From an uncultured Halomonas sp. (GTDB lineage: Bacteria; Pseudomonadota; Gammaproteobacteria; Pseudomonadales; Halomonadaceae): a stretch of DNA of 64,000 nucleotides. This document shows, one piece after another, positions 46,001-53,851 of the stretch. Position 1 is the stretch's first letter; every line of letters begins with the position of its first letter. The position numbers and the translations under genes are program-made. The stretch is taken from assembly GCF_947490095.1 (NCBI RefSeq), contig NZ_CANLFS010000009.1, positions 1-64,000 of the forward strand, in the 5' to 3' direction. The notes under the pieces are model-generated. The model was not told where the DNA came from. It saw only the letters and a list, made by a program, of their open reading frames with translations, and searched no databases.

Positions 46001-47913
46001 GCCTCACCACGGCCAGCGGCCCCGCCCGGCGTGCGCGCCGCGTCTGGAACATCGATCAGTGGGGCAGCGGCTACTTCGATGTGGACGACGCCGGCCATGC
46101 CCTGGTGCGCCCCCTGGGGAGCGAGACCGAGGGCCCGGCCCTGCCGCTGAACGGCCTGGTGAGCGAACTGAAAGCCGCCGGCCTGCGCCTGCCGGTACTG
46201 GTACGCTTTATCGATATCCTCCACGACCGGGTCGAACAGCTCTGCCACGCCTTCGATACCGCCATGCAGGAAGAGGCCTTCGACGGCGGCTATACGGCGG
46301 TCTACCCCATCAAGGTCAATCAGCAGCGCCGGGTGGTGGAAGAAATACTGGCCACCCCCGAGCGCGGCCGCGACCGCGTGGGGCTGGAGGCCGGCAGCAA
46401 GCCGGAGCTGCTCGCCGTGCTGGCACTGTCCGGCGATGGCCCCTCGCTGATCGTCTGTAACGGCTACAAGGACCGCGAGTACGTGCGCCTGGCGCTGATG
46501 GGCGAGAAGCTCGGCCACCGCGTCTACCTGGTGGTCGAGAAGCTCTCCGAGCTGCCGCTGATCCTCGAGGAGGCGGCCGAACTGGGCGTCACGCCGCGCA
46601 TCGGCCTGCGCGCCCGGCTGGCCACCGTGGGCCGTGGTCGCTGGCAGAACACCGGCGGCGAGAAATCCAAGTTCGGCCTCACCGCCAGCCAGATCCTTCA
46701 GGTGGTCGAGCAGCTACGCGCGGCCGACGCCCTGGCCAGCCTGCAGCTGGTGCACTTTCATCTGGGCTCTCAGATCGCCAATATCCGCGACATCCAGCGC
46801 GGCCTGCGCGAGTGTGCCCGCTTCTACCAGAGCCTGGTGGAGCTTGGCGCCCCGGTGGACACCGTGGATGTGGGTGGCGGCCTGGGCGTCGACTATGAGG
46901 GCACCCGCTCGCGCAGCTTCTGCTCGGCCAACTACTCGATGCTCGAGTATGCCCGCAATGTGGTCTACGCTTTCCGCCTGGCCTGTCAGGAGAACGACCT
47001 CCCCCAACCCCACCTGATCAGCGAATCGGGCCGGGCACTGACCGCCCATCACGCGGTGCTGATCACCAACGTGATCGGCGAGGAGCGGGTCAGCGACGCC
47101 TCCCCGGAGCGCCGGGTCGAGGGCGATTCCCAGGTCGACGAGCTGTGGCGGGTCCACGACCTGCTCGGCGCCTCCCCCGACCAGCGTGGCCTGGTCGAGG
47201 CCTGGCACGACCTCGCCCAGGCCATGGGCGACCTGCATGAACGCTTCGTCATGGGGCTGACCCACATCACCGCCCGGGCCGAGGGCGAGGCGGTCTACTT
47301 CGCCGCCTGCGCCCGCCTGCGCGCCCGCCTCGACACCCGCAATCGCGTGCACCGCGAGATCGGCGACGAGCTGGCGGAGAAGCTCGCCGACAAGCTGTTC
47401 GTCAACTTCTCGCTGTTCCAGTCGGTGCCCGATGTCTGGGGCATCCAGCAGATCTTCCCGGTGATGCCGCTTACCGGCCTCGACCAGGAACCGGTGCGCC
47501 GCGGCGTCATCCAGGACATCACCTGCGACAGCGACGGCCGCATCGACGGCTATGTGGATGGCCAGGGCGTGGAGACCACCCTGCCGCTACCGGAGTGGCA
47601 GGAGGGCGACGAGCGGCTGCTGGGCTTCTTCATGGTGGGGGCCTACCAGGAGATCCTCGGCGACCTGCACAACCTGTTCGGCGATACCGATTCGGTGGAC
47701 GCCCTCCTCAACGAGGACGGCAGCTGGAGCCTGAGCCATATCCTGCAGGGCGACCGCGTCGCCGATGTGCTGAGCTACGTCAACTTCGACGCCGAGCTGC
47801 TGCGCCGCCACCTGGCCGAACAGCTGGCCGCCAGCGGCCTGGAAGAGGCCGAACAGCAACGCTTCCTCGACGACCTCTCCGAGGGCCTGGCCGGCTATAC
47901 CTACCTGGAGTAG
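45997..47913 (+). CDS. speA: Biosynthetic arginine decarboxylase
   Basis: Converts arginine to agmatine for putrescine synthesis (EC 4.1.1.19). The 638-residue protein is a fold type III PLP enzyme. The PLP lysine is K106 in YPIKVNQQR, VHFHLGSQI is near 255, the glycine-rich VGGGLGVDYEGT is near 290, and a substrate Cys-type loop is near 490. The N-terminus lacks a signal, so it is cytoplasmic. It overlaps thrB by four bases (ATGA), an unusual pairing of threonine and polyamine genes. Confidence 0.96.
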   Translation: MSLTTASGPARRARRVWNIDQWGSGYFDVDDAGHALVRPLGSETEGPALPLNGLVSELKAAGLRLPVLVRFIDILHDRVEQLCHAFDTAMQEEAFDGGYTAVYPIKVNQQRRVVEEILATPERGRDRVGLEAGSKPELLAVLALSGDGPSLIVCNGYKDREYVRLALMGEKLGHRVYLVVEKLSELPLILEEAAELGVTPRIGLRARLATVGRGRWQNTGGEKSKFGLTASQILQVVEQLRAADALASLQLVHFHLGSQIANIRDIQRGLRECARFYQSLVELGAPVDTVDVGGGLGVDYEGTRSRSFCSANYSMLEYARNVVYAFRLACQENDLPQPHLISESGRALTAHHAVLITNVIGEERVSDASPERRVEGDSQVDELWRVHDLLGASPDQRGLVEAWHDLAQAMGDLHERFVMGLTHITARAEGEAVYFAACARLRARLDTRNRVHREIGDELAEKLADKLFVNFSLFQSVPDVWGIQQIFPVMPLTGLDQEPVRRGVIQDITCDSDGRIDGYVDGQGVETTLPLPEWQEGDERLLGFFMVGAYQEILGDLHNLFGDTDSVDALLNEDGSWSLSHILQGDRVADVLSYVNFDAELLRRHLAEQLAASGLEEAEQQRFLDDLSEGLAGYTYLE

Positions 47914-47942
47914 CCCGCCCGTCGTAACAGCAGAAGCGGGTG

Positions 47943-48608
47943 TTATTCCGCCACGCGGGTCGTCAGCACGAGGCCCCCGGTGAGGGTGAGGCGCAGCTCG
48001 GTATCCCGGGTCAGCGGGCCTACCCCCGCCGGGGTACCGGTCAACACCACGTCCCCGGGCTCCAGGGTAAAGTGGCGGCTCATCTCGGCCAGCAGGGTCG
48101 GCACCGGAAAGAGCATGTCGGCGCCCTCCCCGCGCTGGCGCAGCTCACCGTCCACCTCCAGGGTAAAGGAGAGCGCACACCAGTTGGGCACCTGGGAGAG
48201 GCGCAGGAAGGGCGATAACGGACAGGCACCGTCGAAGGCCTTGGCCACCTCCCAGGGGTGCCCCTTCTCCTTGAGCCGCGACTGGACATCGCGCAGGGTC
48301 AGGTCGAGCGCCAGCCCGATCCCCACCACGGCGCGCTCCGCCTCATCGGCGGTCGCGTGACTCAGCTCCTCGCCGATCAGCAACGCCAGCTCCGTCTCAT
48401 AGTGGGCCTCTCCTCGCCAGGCGGGTGTCTCGATGGGCGATTCCAGGGGCACGGCGCTCGTCGCCGGCTTGATGAACAGCAGCGGCTCGCTGGGCACCGG
48501 GTTGTCGAGCTCCCGGGCGTGATCGGCGTAGTTGCGACCGACACAGACGATCTTGCCGAGCCGCTCGGAATAGGCCTGACCGTCGGTAAAGCGGGGCACA
48601 AAGCGCAT
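47943..48608 (-). CDS. Fumarylacetoacetate hydrolase-family protein
   Basis: A 221-residue single FAH domain of the YcgM/fumarylpyruvate hydrolase type. It contains KIVCVGRNYADHARELDN near residue 20 and the metal-binding HYETELALLIGEE near 70. DLTLRDVQSRLKEKGHPW and GDVVLTGTPAGVGPL follow. Such proteins act on acylpyruvates or as oxaloacetate tautomerase or decarboxylase; the substrate is uncertain. AAGGAG lies upstream of the start. Confidence 0.92.
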   Translation of the reverse strand: MRFVPRFTDGQAYSERLGKIVCVGRNYADHARELDNPVPSEPLLFIKPATSAVPLESPIETPAWRGEAHYETELALLIGEELSHATADEAERAVVGIGLALDLTLRDVQSRLKEKGHPWEVAKAFDGACPLSPFLRLSQVPNWCALSFTLEVDGELRQRGEGADMLFPVPTLLAEMSRHFTLEPGDVVLTGTPAGVGPLTRDTELRLTLTGGLVLTTRVAE

Positions 48609-48776
48609 GGCGCATCATCTCCTTCTTGGGGGTGTGCCGCGAATCACGGCAGACGCCCAGTCTAGCGCAGTCGACGACACACACCACACCGCCGGCCTTT
48701 CGCGGCCTACCCCCGCCCCCTGCGTTTAAAGGGGGCCGACGGGCGAAGGGTTCGATATAAGTCGGATAGCCGTACT

Positions 48777-48813
48777 CATGCTTCGCCCCCATGCTTCACC
48801 CTAATGCTTCACC
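48777..48813. repeat. Short triplicated word upstream of the DUF2799 gene
   Basis: The word atgcttc(a/g)cc occurs three times in a row with 12- to 13-base spacing. It lies in the 239-bp divergent gap upstream of the lipoprotein gene. No other structure is evident in the gap. Confidence 0.6.
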
Positions 48814-48847
48814 ATATTCCTATACGACACGGAGGCCCGGCGCCGGT

Positions 48848-49411
48848 ATGCGACCCCAACTTCACAGCGGCCTGCTGGCCCTCTCGCTGATCGCGGCAGG
48901 CGCCCTCGGCGGCTGCGCCACCCTGTCGGAAGGCCAGTGTCGTACCGCCGACTGGCATCAGATCGGCCGCCAGGACGGCAGCAACGGCCTGGATCGCGCC
49001 CGGCTTTACAAGCATCAGGAGGCCTGCGCCGAATATGGCATCCGCCCCCTGCCGGAACGCTATTACGCGGGGCGTGAAGCGGGGCTCCAGCGCTACTGCA
49101 CGCCACGACGAGGCTTCGAGGAGGGACGCGAGGGACGCTCCTATCGCGGTGTCTGCCCGCTGAAGCTGGAGCCGGCCTTCCTGGCGGCATATCGCCAGGG
49201 CGAGGCGATCCATGACGTCGAGTCTGACATCGACGACATCGAGCATGACATCGACCGTCATCGGCACCGCCTGGACCAGGATGACCTCGAGCACGACCAG
49301 CGCCGCGCCCTGCGCCGGAGTCTGCGCGACCTCCACCGGGAGCTGCGCTATCGCGACCGGGAGCGGGTTCGGTTATATCGGGAGTCGGCCTTCGGCCCCT
49401 ATCGTGAATGA
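48848..49411 (+). CDS. DUF2799 lipoprotein
   Basis: A 187-residue precursor with a lipoprotein signal ending in GALGGC near residue 23. The following DUF2799 domain shows TADWHQIGRQDGSNGL and YYAGREAGLQRYC with several cysteines. The C-terminal third is highly charged (DIDDIEHDIDRHRHRL...RELRYRDRERVR) and probably helical or coiled-coil. ATG 48848 gives a normal signal peptide; the earlier ATG at 48791 adds a polar leader. Function is unknown; location is likely the outer membrane. Confidence 0.85.
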   Translation: MRPQLHSGLLALSLIAAGALGGCATLSEGQCRTADWHQIGRQDGSNGLDRARLYKHQEACAEYGIRPLPERYYAGREAGLQRYCTPRRGFEEGREGRSYRGVCPLKLEPAFLAAYRQGEAIHDVESDIDDIEHDIDRHRHRLDQDDLEHDQRRALRRSLRDLHRELRYRDRERVRLYRESAFGPYRE

Positions 49412-49476
49412 GCCAGCAATAGATCACGCCGAAAGGCGTTGACGGCACCCGACACTCATGAGTAGTCTTGACCCAG

Positions 49477-49532
49477 CGCCGATTTGAACCATCAGCTTGC
49501 GGGCGCTTTAAAAATGCAGCTAAAGCGACGCC
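49477..49532. repeat. Intergenic repeat element, copy 1
   Basis: This stretch and 49587-49639 share the same ordered blocks: cgccgattt, ca(g/a)cttgcgggcg, then tgcagctaaagcg. The middle and the ends vary. Such short intergenic blocks are typical of a dispersed genomic repeat of the host. The copy lies 66 bp after the DUF2799 stop codon, in a gap of over 300 bp without a gene. Confidence 0.7.
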
Positions 49533-49537
49533 AGAGG

Positions 49538-49568
49538 CCCGCTTTAGCACACGCTAAGCGGGTTTTTT
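49538..49568 (+). terminator. Intrinsic terminator between repeat copies
   Basis: CCCGCTTTAGC at 49538-49548 pairs with GCTAAGCGGG at 49553-49562, with one bulged T. Six Ts follow at 49563-49568. It ends transcription from the DUF2799 gene before the accessory island. Confidence 0.88.
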
Positions 49569-49586
49569 GTTGCCTCAACGGGCTGC

Positions 49587-49639
49587 CGCCGATTTAAGCA
49601 CCAACTTGCGGGCGGGATACAAGTGCAGCTAAAGCGGCG
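49587..49639. repeat. Intergenic repeat element, copy 2
   Basis: Second copy of the element at 49477-49532, in the same orientation, 110 bp downstream and just before the orphan genes. The two copies flank the intrinsic terminator. Confidence 0.7.
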
Positions 49640-49716
49640 TACGACTCCACTCCCCTGAGTCGGCGCTTGCCGAACTCACGCTCTACAGAGCACCACAGGG
49701 GAACAAGGAGACGATC

Positions 49717-49932
49717 ATGACCCATCGCACCAGCGGATCTCACGACCAGACCACGCCGGCCATTGCCGACACCTCCCCCGCGTCAATACGCAGCGGACTG
49801 GCCGCCTTGCTCGCCCAGAACGACATCGTTCGCCCGGAGCTGCGCAATGCCTCCATCCTCGGAGCGCAAGCGACCCCACGGGTCACGCACCGCGACAACC
49901 GGAACCACCACACGCCGGCGGGGAGGTCGTGA
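49717..49932 (+). CDS. Small unrecognised protein of the accessory island
   Basis: A 71-residue polar frame with no membrane segment. ATG 49717 has AAGGAG at ideal spacing. The frame ends three bases before the ATG of the next gene, so the two look coupled. No family is recognised; the N-terminal part is Thr/Ser-rich and the C-terminal part basic. Whether it is a real protein is uncertain. Confidence 0.5.
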   Translation: MTHRTSGSHDQTTPAIADTSPASIRSGLAALLAQNDIVRPELRNASILGAQATPRVTHRDNRNHHTPAGRS

Positions 49933-49934
49933 TC

Positions 49935-50585
49935 ATGAACTTGTTTCAGGAACTGCTGCTCAGGACTCAACACCTGTCGGATACCGAAGTGCTCCGCGGC
50001 ATGGGCTACACGACGAATGACGAGGAGGCGTTGGCTCATCTACAGACCGTAAGAGTAAGCCCATACCTCGGCCTGGAGAAGACATACCGGGACAAGCGCT
50101 ACGGCGAGAGAGGGTTCCTCGAGGCACTGTGCCGATGCGCAGCACTCGACGAGACCGAAGCCCTGACCGCCATCCAGGACCTAGTCGAACGACTGGCCGA
50201 GGACCGGACAGTTTTTCGTCACTGGCTGTTCGCTGATACCGACTATGTGCGAGGCCCTGGAACGCCGATCTTCGCCATGGCCTTCACCGAGCACTTCCGT
50301 CGGCTCAATTTTCCGCTCGGATTCTGGCGGCTATCCTGGGAAGAGCGCCTCGTGGCCGCCTGTCAGAAGGCCCGTGACCACATGCAGGATAGCGGCGGCA
50401 AACTGGTCACCTGGGGCGAGATTAAACGCTATCACTACTGCTTTGCCGAGAAGCGCAGCATCATCATTTCGATAACAGGCGAGGTGATCGGCGAACGCAG
50501 AGATTTCGACCCTCCCAAGGCCACCTTCGGACTGAAAGGCAGCAACAAGGACCTGTCGGACCTGTTCGCCAAGGACGACGACTAG
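49935..50585 (+). CDS. Unrecognised protein of the accessory island
   Basis: A 216-residue soluble protein with high content of aromatic and charged residues and no signal peptide. I do not recognise a family. A helical N-terminal half contains MGYTTNDEEALAHL, and the C-terminal part has FAEKRSIIISITGEVIGERR with a strand-rich look. GGGAGG lies eight bases before ATG 49935; the GTG at 49929 is too close to it. It follows the small gene directly and is probably in the same operon. GC content appears lower than in the neighbours, consistent with acquisition. Confidence 0.7.
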   Translation: MNLFQELLLRTQHLSDTEVLRGMGYTTNDEEALAHLQTVRVSPYLGLEKTYRDKRYGERGFLEALCRCAALDETEALTAIQDLVERLAEDRTVFRHWLFADTDYVRGPGTPIFAMAFTEHFRRLNFPLGFWRLSWEERLVAACQKARDHMQDSGGKLVTWGEIKRYHYCFAEKRSIIISITGEVIGERRDFDPPKATFGLKGSNKDLSDLFAKDDD

Positions 50586-50793
50586 CCCGCGCCCTCACCG
50601 CATCACGCCACGGCCATGTCTGGCCCACAGGCTTTCTCGAGGGTTCATTGATCACCGAGGCTGCCCATCAACGCATCCTCGACGAGCTGGACGCAACACT
50701 CGGGAGGCCGAGGCCTTGGCCGACGTTGAGATCATCGCAGTGGCTCGCCCTCGGCGTGGTACGCCGACTGCCCCGGGAAACCCCACCGCCTGA
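50586..50793 (+). pseudogene. Decayed coding fragment
   Basis: Between the orphan gene and the 35-residue frame, one frame reads GFLEGSLITEAAHQRILDELDATL and then becomes implausible. A second frame continues with EAEALADVEIIAVARP and stops at 50793. The switch between frames suggests a frameshifted remnant. No start codon with a ribosome-binding site is seen, and no family is recognised. Confidence 0.45.
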
Positions 50794-50900
50794 TGATCAG
50801 CAGCAGTTCTGATCAGTTCGGTTGCGGCTACTGCCGGGTGAAGGGCGGACCCGAACAGCTGGAAGCCCTGGCCCACCAGCGCCAGGAGGCCCGCTCATGA
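50793..50900 (+). CDS. 35-residue frame coupled to the metK fragment
   Basis: A short frame starting at 50793, whose ATG overlaps the stop of the decayed frame (TGATG), and ending in a TGA that overlaps the metK-fragment ATG (ATGA). The middle contains [11 protein letters not shown], a CxxC pair. This may be the tail of a larger lost gene rather than an intact peptide. Confidence 0.35.
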   Translation: MISSSSDQFGCGYCRVKGGPEQLEALAHQRQEARS

Positions 50901-51073
50901 GCCGCACTTACCTCTTCACCTCCGAGTCGGTATCCGACGGCCATCCCGACAAGCTCGCCGATCGCATCTCTGATGCCATACTCGATCGCAGTCTGGAGAT
51001 CGAGCCGATGGCCCGGATCGCCATCGAGACCCTGGTCGCCCCTCATCTCGTGGTGGTGGCCGGGGAGATCGCC
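50897..51073 (+). pseudogene. Truncated S-adenosylmethionine synthetase (metK) fragment
   Basis: The frame begins [29 protein letters not shown], the conserved N-terminus of SAM synthetase with the catalytic His in GHPDK. It continues through [19 protein letters not shown] to about residue 59. After that the frame continues to 51193 with unrelated, low-complexity sequence, so about 85% of the enzyme is missing. AGGAGG precedes the ATG. The break is sharp, suggesting a deletion or recombination end; a full metK must lie elsewhere in the genome. Confidence 0.85.
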
Positions 51074-51275
51074 TTCCCCACCGAGCTCCGCCCTTTCCCT
51101 TTGGCATTCGCGACCTCCCCCACCTTTCGGGGCAAGCTCCTTGCCCTTGAACCCCCCTTCCCTTCCAGCCTTTCACCTTTCAACCTTTGCTGATGTAATG
51201 CCAGCAGCCCCGTCCGCAGGCGCCTTGACAATCCTCGTCGCTGCGGCAAAACTATACGCAAACTACGTACATTTC

Positions 51276-51614
51276 ATGAAAGCACTTTTTGTCGAGCTGC
51301 CGGCATTCGAGCGGCACCGCCCAACCTACTTCGACGACGCCACGTTTCGAGATTTCCAGAACTTCTTACTCAAGACCCCCTCTGCCGGTGACGTCATCCA
51401 AGGCACAGGAGGGTTGCGCAAGGTCCGATTCAGCGACCCCAAGCGTCAGAAGGGGAAACGGAGCGGTGTTCGCATCATCTACTACTGGTGGCTGGGTGGC
51501 TCTCAGTTCTGGCTGTTTACCTTGTACGACAAGGACGCTCAGGACGACCTGACCCCGGCCCAGCGCAAGGCACTTAAACAGATGCTGGATGCCGAGCTCA
51601 ACGCGAGGACATGA
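51276..51614 (+). CDS. higB: HigB-type (RelE superfamily) toxin
   Basis: A 112-residue RelE-fold mRNA interferase of a type II toxin-antitoxin pair. It has the typical arrangement FRDFQNFLLKTPSAGDVIQGTGGLRKVRF then GVRIIYYWW and LFTLYDKD near the C-terminus. HigB-2-like toxins cleave mRNA on the ribosome. ATG 51276 is the start of the conserved frame; the ribosome-binding site is weak. Its stop overlaps the antitoxin ATG, the toxin-first order of hig loci. Confidence 0.85.
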   Translation: MKALFVELPAFERHRPTYFDDATFRDFQNFLLKTPSAGDVIQGTGGLRKVRFSDPKRQKGKRSGVRIIYYWWLGGSQFWLFTLYDKDAQDDLTPAQRKALKQMLDAELNART

Positions 51615-51931
51615 CCATGGACCGCAATATCTTTGAAGAAATCGTCGAGGGCTTCGATGCCCTGGCAGAGGAGCGCCAAGGCAAGCGCACGCTTCGCTCT
51701 CACTGCGTAGAGCTGGAGGAGGTGCCCGATGTCACGGCCAGCGAGCTCATCGCATTGCGTGAGAGGCTCCACATGTCACGCCCGATATTCGCCATGTACC
51801 TGCGCACCAATCCTCGAACGCTGGAGAACTGGGAACAGGGCCGTGCCAAGCCCAACGCCCAGGCCAAAACCCTCATCCGGCTGGTCCAGAAATATCCCGA
51901 GACCATCGAGCACCTCGCAGCTCTTGGCTGA
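51611..51931 (+). CDS. higA: HigA-type HTH antitoxin
   Basis: A 106-residue antitoxin. The N-terminal part, which normally contacts the toxin, is helical and acidic. A C-terminal XRE-type helix-turn-helix lies at about 48-95 (LRERLHMSRPIFAMYLRTNPRTLENWEQG). It neutralises the toxin and represses the operon. The AT-rich direct words at 51251-51270 upstream of the toxin are candidate operator DNA. ATG 51611 overlaps the toxin stop (ATGA); a second ATG at 51617 is possible. Confidence 0.87.
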   Translation: MTMDRNIFEEIVEGFDALAEERQGKRTLRSHCVELEEVPDVTASELIALRERLHMSRPIFAMYLRTNPRTLENWEQGRAKPNAQAKTLIRLVQKYPETIEHLAALG

Positions 51932-51987
51932 CCTTTTTCAGCAGACACGTTAATCAGAGACGGATACGTCGAGCTTCACGCACGCAC

Positions 51988-52010
51988 AAAAAAACCGCCT
52001 CTTGGGCGGT
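51988..52010 (-). terminator. Intrinsic terminator of the tRNA operon
   Basis: On the minus strand ACCGCC and GGCGGT pair around four bases (CAAGA-type loop), followed by seven Ts. It lies about 40 bp past tRNA-Thr and ends the three-tRNA transcript. Confidence 0.85.
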
Positions 52011-52051
52011 TGGCCAATCGCACTGGGCGATTGAAATATCATGCTTTAAAA

Positions 52052-52127
<76 letters not shown>

Positions 52128-52222
52128 AATAGCCGCACTGAAGGCGACATGGAGGACCACTCCTCCCTGGCGAGAAAAACCGTGAACTCGTGTTCACGGC
52201 CTTCCTGAAACAGGGTTGACAA

Positions 52223-52297
52223 TGGCTGGGGTACCAGGACTCGAACCTGGGAATGCCGATACCAAAAACCGGTGCCTTACCACTTGGCTATACCCCA
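52223..52297 (-). tRNA. tRNA-Gln (anticodon UUG)
   Basis: A 75-base cloverleaf on the minus strand. Acceptor TGGGGTA/TACCCCA with the U1-A72 pair typical of tRNA-Gln. The anticodon TTG is in TTTTGGT, the T-loop is GGTTCGAGTCC, and 3' CCA is encoded. Confidence 0.97.
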
Positions 52298-52303
52298 GCA
52301 GCT

Positions 52304-52379
52304 TGGTGGCCAGAGAGGGAATCGAACCCCCGACACGGGGATTTTCAATCCCCTGCTCTACCGACTGAGCTATCTGGCC
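52304..52379 (-). tRNA. tRNA-Phe (anticodon GAA)
   Basis: A 76-base cloverleaf on the minus strand. Acceptor GGCCAGA/TCTGGCC, anticodon GAA in TTGAAAA, T-loop GGTTCGATTCC, and encoded 3' CCA. It is first in the operon, directly after the promoter. Confidence 0.97.
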
Positions 52380-52396
52380 CCTTGCCAACGGTGCGT

Positions 52397-52425
52397 ATTA
52401 AACCCCAATCGGCTGTTTCCGTCAA
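52397..52425 (-). promoter_or_regulatory. Sigma-70 promoter of the tRNA operon
   Basis: On the minus strand TTGACG at 52425-52420 and TTTAAT at 52402-52397 are separated by exactly 17 bp. They lie about 18 bp before the tRNA-Phe gene, leaving room for a short leader. Confidence 0.85.
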
Positions 52426-52439
52426 CCCCTTTCTTATCT

Positions 52440-52712
52440 TCAAGATGAGGGCGGGACGTAACCCTCGGCCTGGTCGGTCTCCTGGTTGTCGAGGAAACGC
52501 TCCATCTGCTCCATCAGATACTCTCGGGTGGAGGGCTCGAGCATATTGAGGTGCTTCTCATTGATCAGGCGGGTCTGCAGGGCCTGCCACTCCTCCCAGG
52601 CCCGGCGCGAGACGCTGGCCTGGATCTCCTGGCCCTTCTTTCCGGGCAGGGGCGGGAACGGCAGGGCCTCGAGCTCCTGCTGATACTTGCGACAGAATAC
52701 GGTCTGGCTCAT
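52440..52712 (-). CDS. yggX: Fe(II)-trafficking protein YggX
   Basis: A 90-residue member of the YggX family, small acidic-basic proteins that protect iron-sulfur enzymes from oxidation. It has the invariant Cys7 in TVFCRKY and the WEEWQALQTRLINEKHLN core. The C-terminal tail (QAEGYVPP) is typical. It lies 26 bp after mutY on the same strand, the conserved mutY-yggX order. Confidence 0.96.
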   Translation of the reverse strand: MSQTVFCRKYQQELEALPFPPLPGKKGQEIQASVSRRAWEEWQALQTRLINEKHLNMLEPSTREYLMEQMERFLDNQETDQAEGYVPPSS

Positions 52713-52738
52713 GAATGAACTCCTTGGCAGTTGAAGAC

Positions 52739-53851
52739 TCAGGGCCCCGGCGGGGTTGTCAGGGTGAAGGTCGCCAGCCCGGCCAGCAGCGCCTTCACCG
52801 GCGCCGCCAGGCCCACGGCATCGGGGTGATCGGGATCGTACCAGCGGCGCGTCTCACCTATCGAATCGAGGCGCTCGATCCTCGCCGGCTGGGGCGTGAT
52901 CTCCAGGCGAAAGTGACTGAAGACATGCGTGAAGGCGGCGCCGGGTGCATCGAGCCGGCTGCCCGGGGCATGGGTATCGAGCCAGGCCTCGAGTGACGGC
53001 GCATCATCGAACTGAGGCAGGCCCCAGAGCCCACCCCATAGGCCACTGGGCGGGCGCTTCTCCAGCAATACGCGGCCCCGCGCATCCCGCAGCAGCAGCA
53101 TGCGGGTCGTGCGCGTGGGCAACACCTTCTTGGGCTTGGATTCCGGGAAACGCCGCTCCTCGCCTCGCGCATGGGCCACGCAGACATCGTTGAAGGGGCA
53201 GCGGTCACACTCCGGGGTACCCCGCCGACACAGGGTCGCCCCGAGATCCATCATCGCCTGGGTGTAGTCGGCCAGCCGCTGGTCGGGGGTGTAGTGATCG
53301 GCCAGCGCCCATAGCCGGCGCTCCACCGCCGGGCGACCCGGCCACCCTGCCACGGCATGCAGCCGGGTAAGGCTACGCTTGACGTTGCCATCGAGGATCA
53401 CCGCTCGGCGCCCCCGGCTCTGGGCGATGATGGCCCCGGCGGTGGAGCGGCCGATTCCCGGCAAGGCCGACATCTCGTCGAGGCTATGGAGCGGAAACTC
53501 GCCGCCGTGGTCCTCGACCACCACCCGTGCGGCCTTGTGGAGGTTGCGCCCCCGGGCGTAATAGCCCAGCCCGGTCCACAGATGCAGCACCTCGTCCTGG
53601 TCCGCCGCCGCCAGGCACCCTATATCGGGGAAGCGCGCCATGAAGCGCTCGAAGTAGGGAATCACGGTGGCGACCTGGGTCTGCTGCAGCATGATTTCCG
53701 AGACCCACACCCGATAGGGCGTGCGCTCATGCTGCCAGGGCAGGTCATGGCGTCCCTGCCGGTCGAACCAGTCGAGCAGGCGCCGCTGAAAGGTCGCGGG
53801 GTCGAGAACGGGTGCCGGCATCTGGCCGTCGCAAGCGTCGGTTCCGCTCAT
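52739..53851 (-). CDS. mutY: A/G-specific adenine glycosylase
   Basis: Removes adenine mispaired with 8-oxoguanine. The 370-residue enzyme has the helix-hairpin-helix glycosylase core with LPGIGRSTAGAI and the catalytic Glu in EIMLQQTQVATVIPYFERF near residue 52. An iron-sulfur motif C-x6-C-x2-C-x5-C lies at about 213-229. The C-terminal NUDIX-like domain recognises 8-oxoG. Its start overlaps the end of asmA by four bases, so they are co-translated. Confidence 0.96.
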   Translation of the reverse strand: MSGTDACDGQMPAPVLDPATFQRRLLDWFDRQGRHDLPWQHERTPYRVWVSEIMLQQTQVATVIPYFERFMARFPDIGCLAAADQDEVLHLWTGLGYYARGRNLHKAARVVVEDHGGEFPLHSLDEMSALPGIGRSTAGAIIAQSRGRRAVILDGNVKRSLTRLHAVAGWPGRPAVERRLWALADHYTPDQRLADYTQAMMDLGATLCRRGTPECDRCPFNDVCVAHARGEERRFPESKPKKVLPTRTTRMLLLRDARGRVLLEKRPPSGLWGGLWGLPQFDDAPSLEAWLDTHAPGSRLDAPGAAFTHVFSHFRLEITPQPARIERLDSIGETRRWYDPDHPDAVGLAAPVKALLAGLATFTLTTPPGP

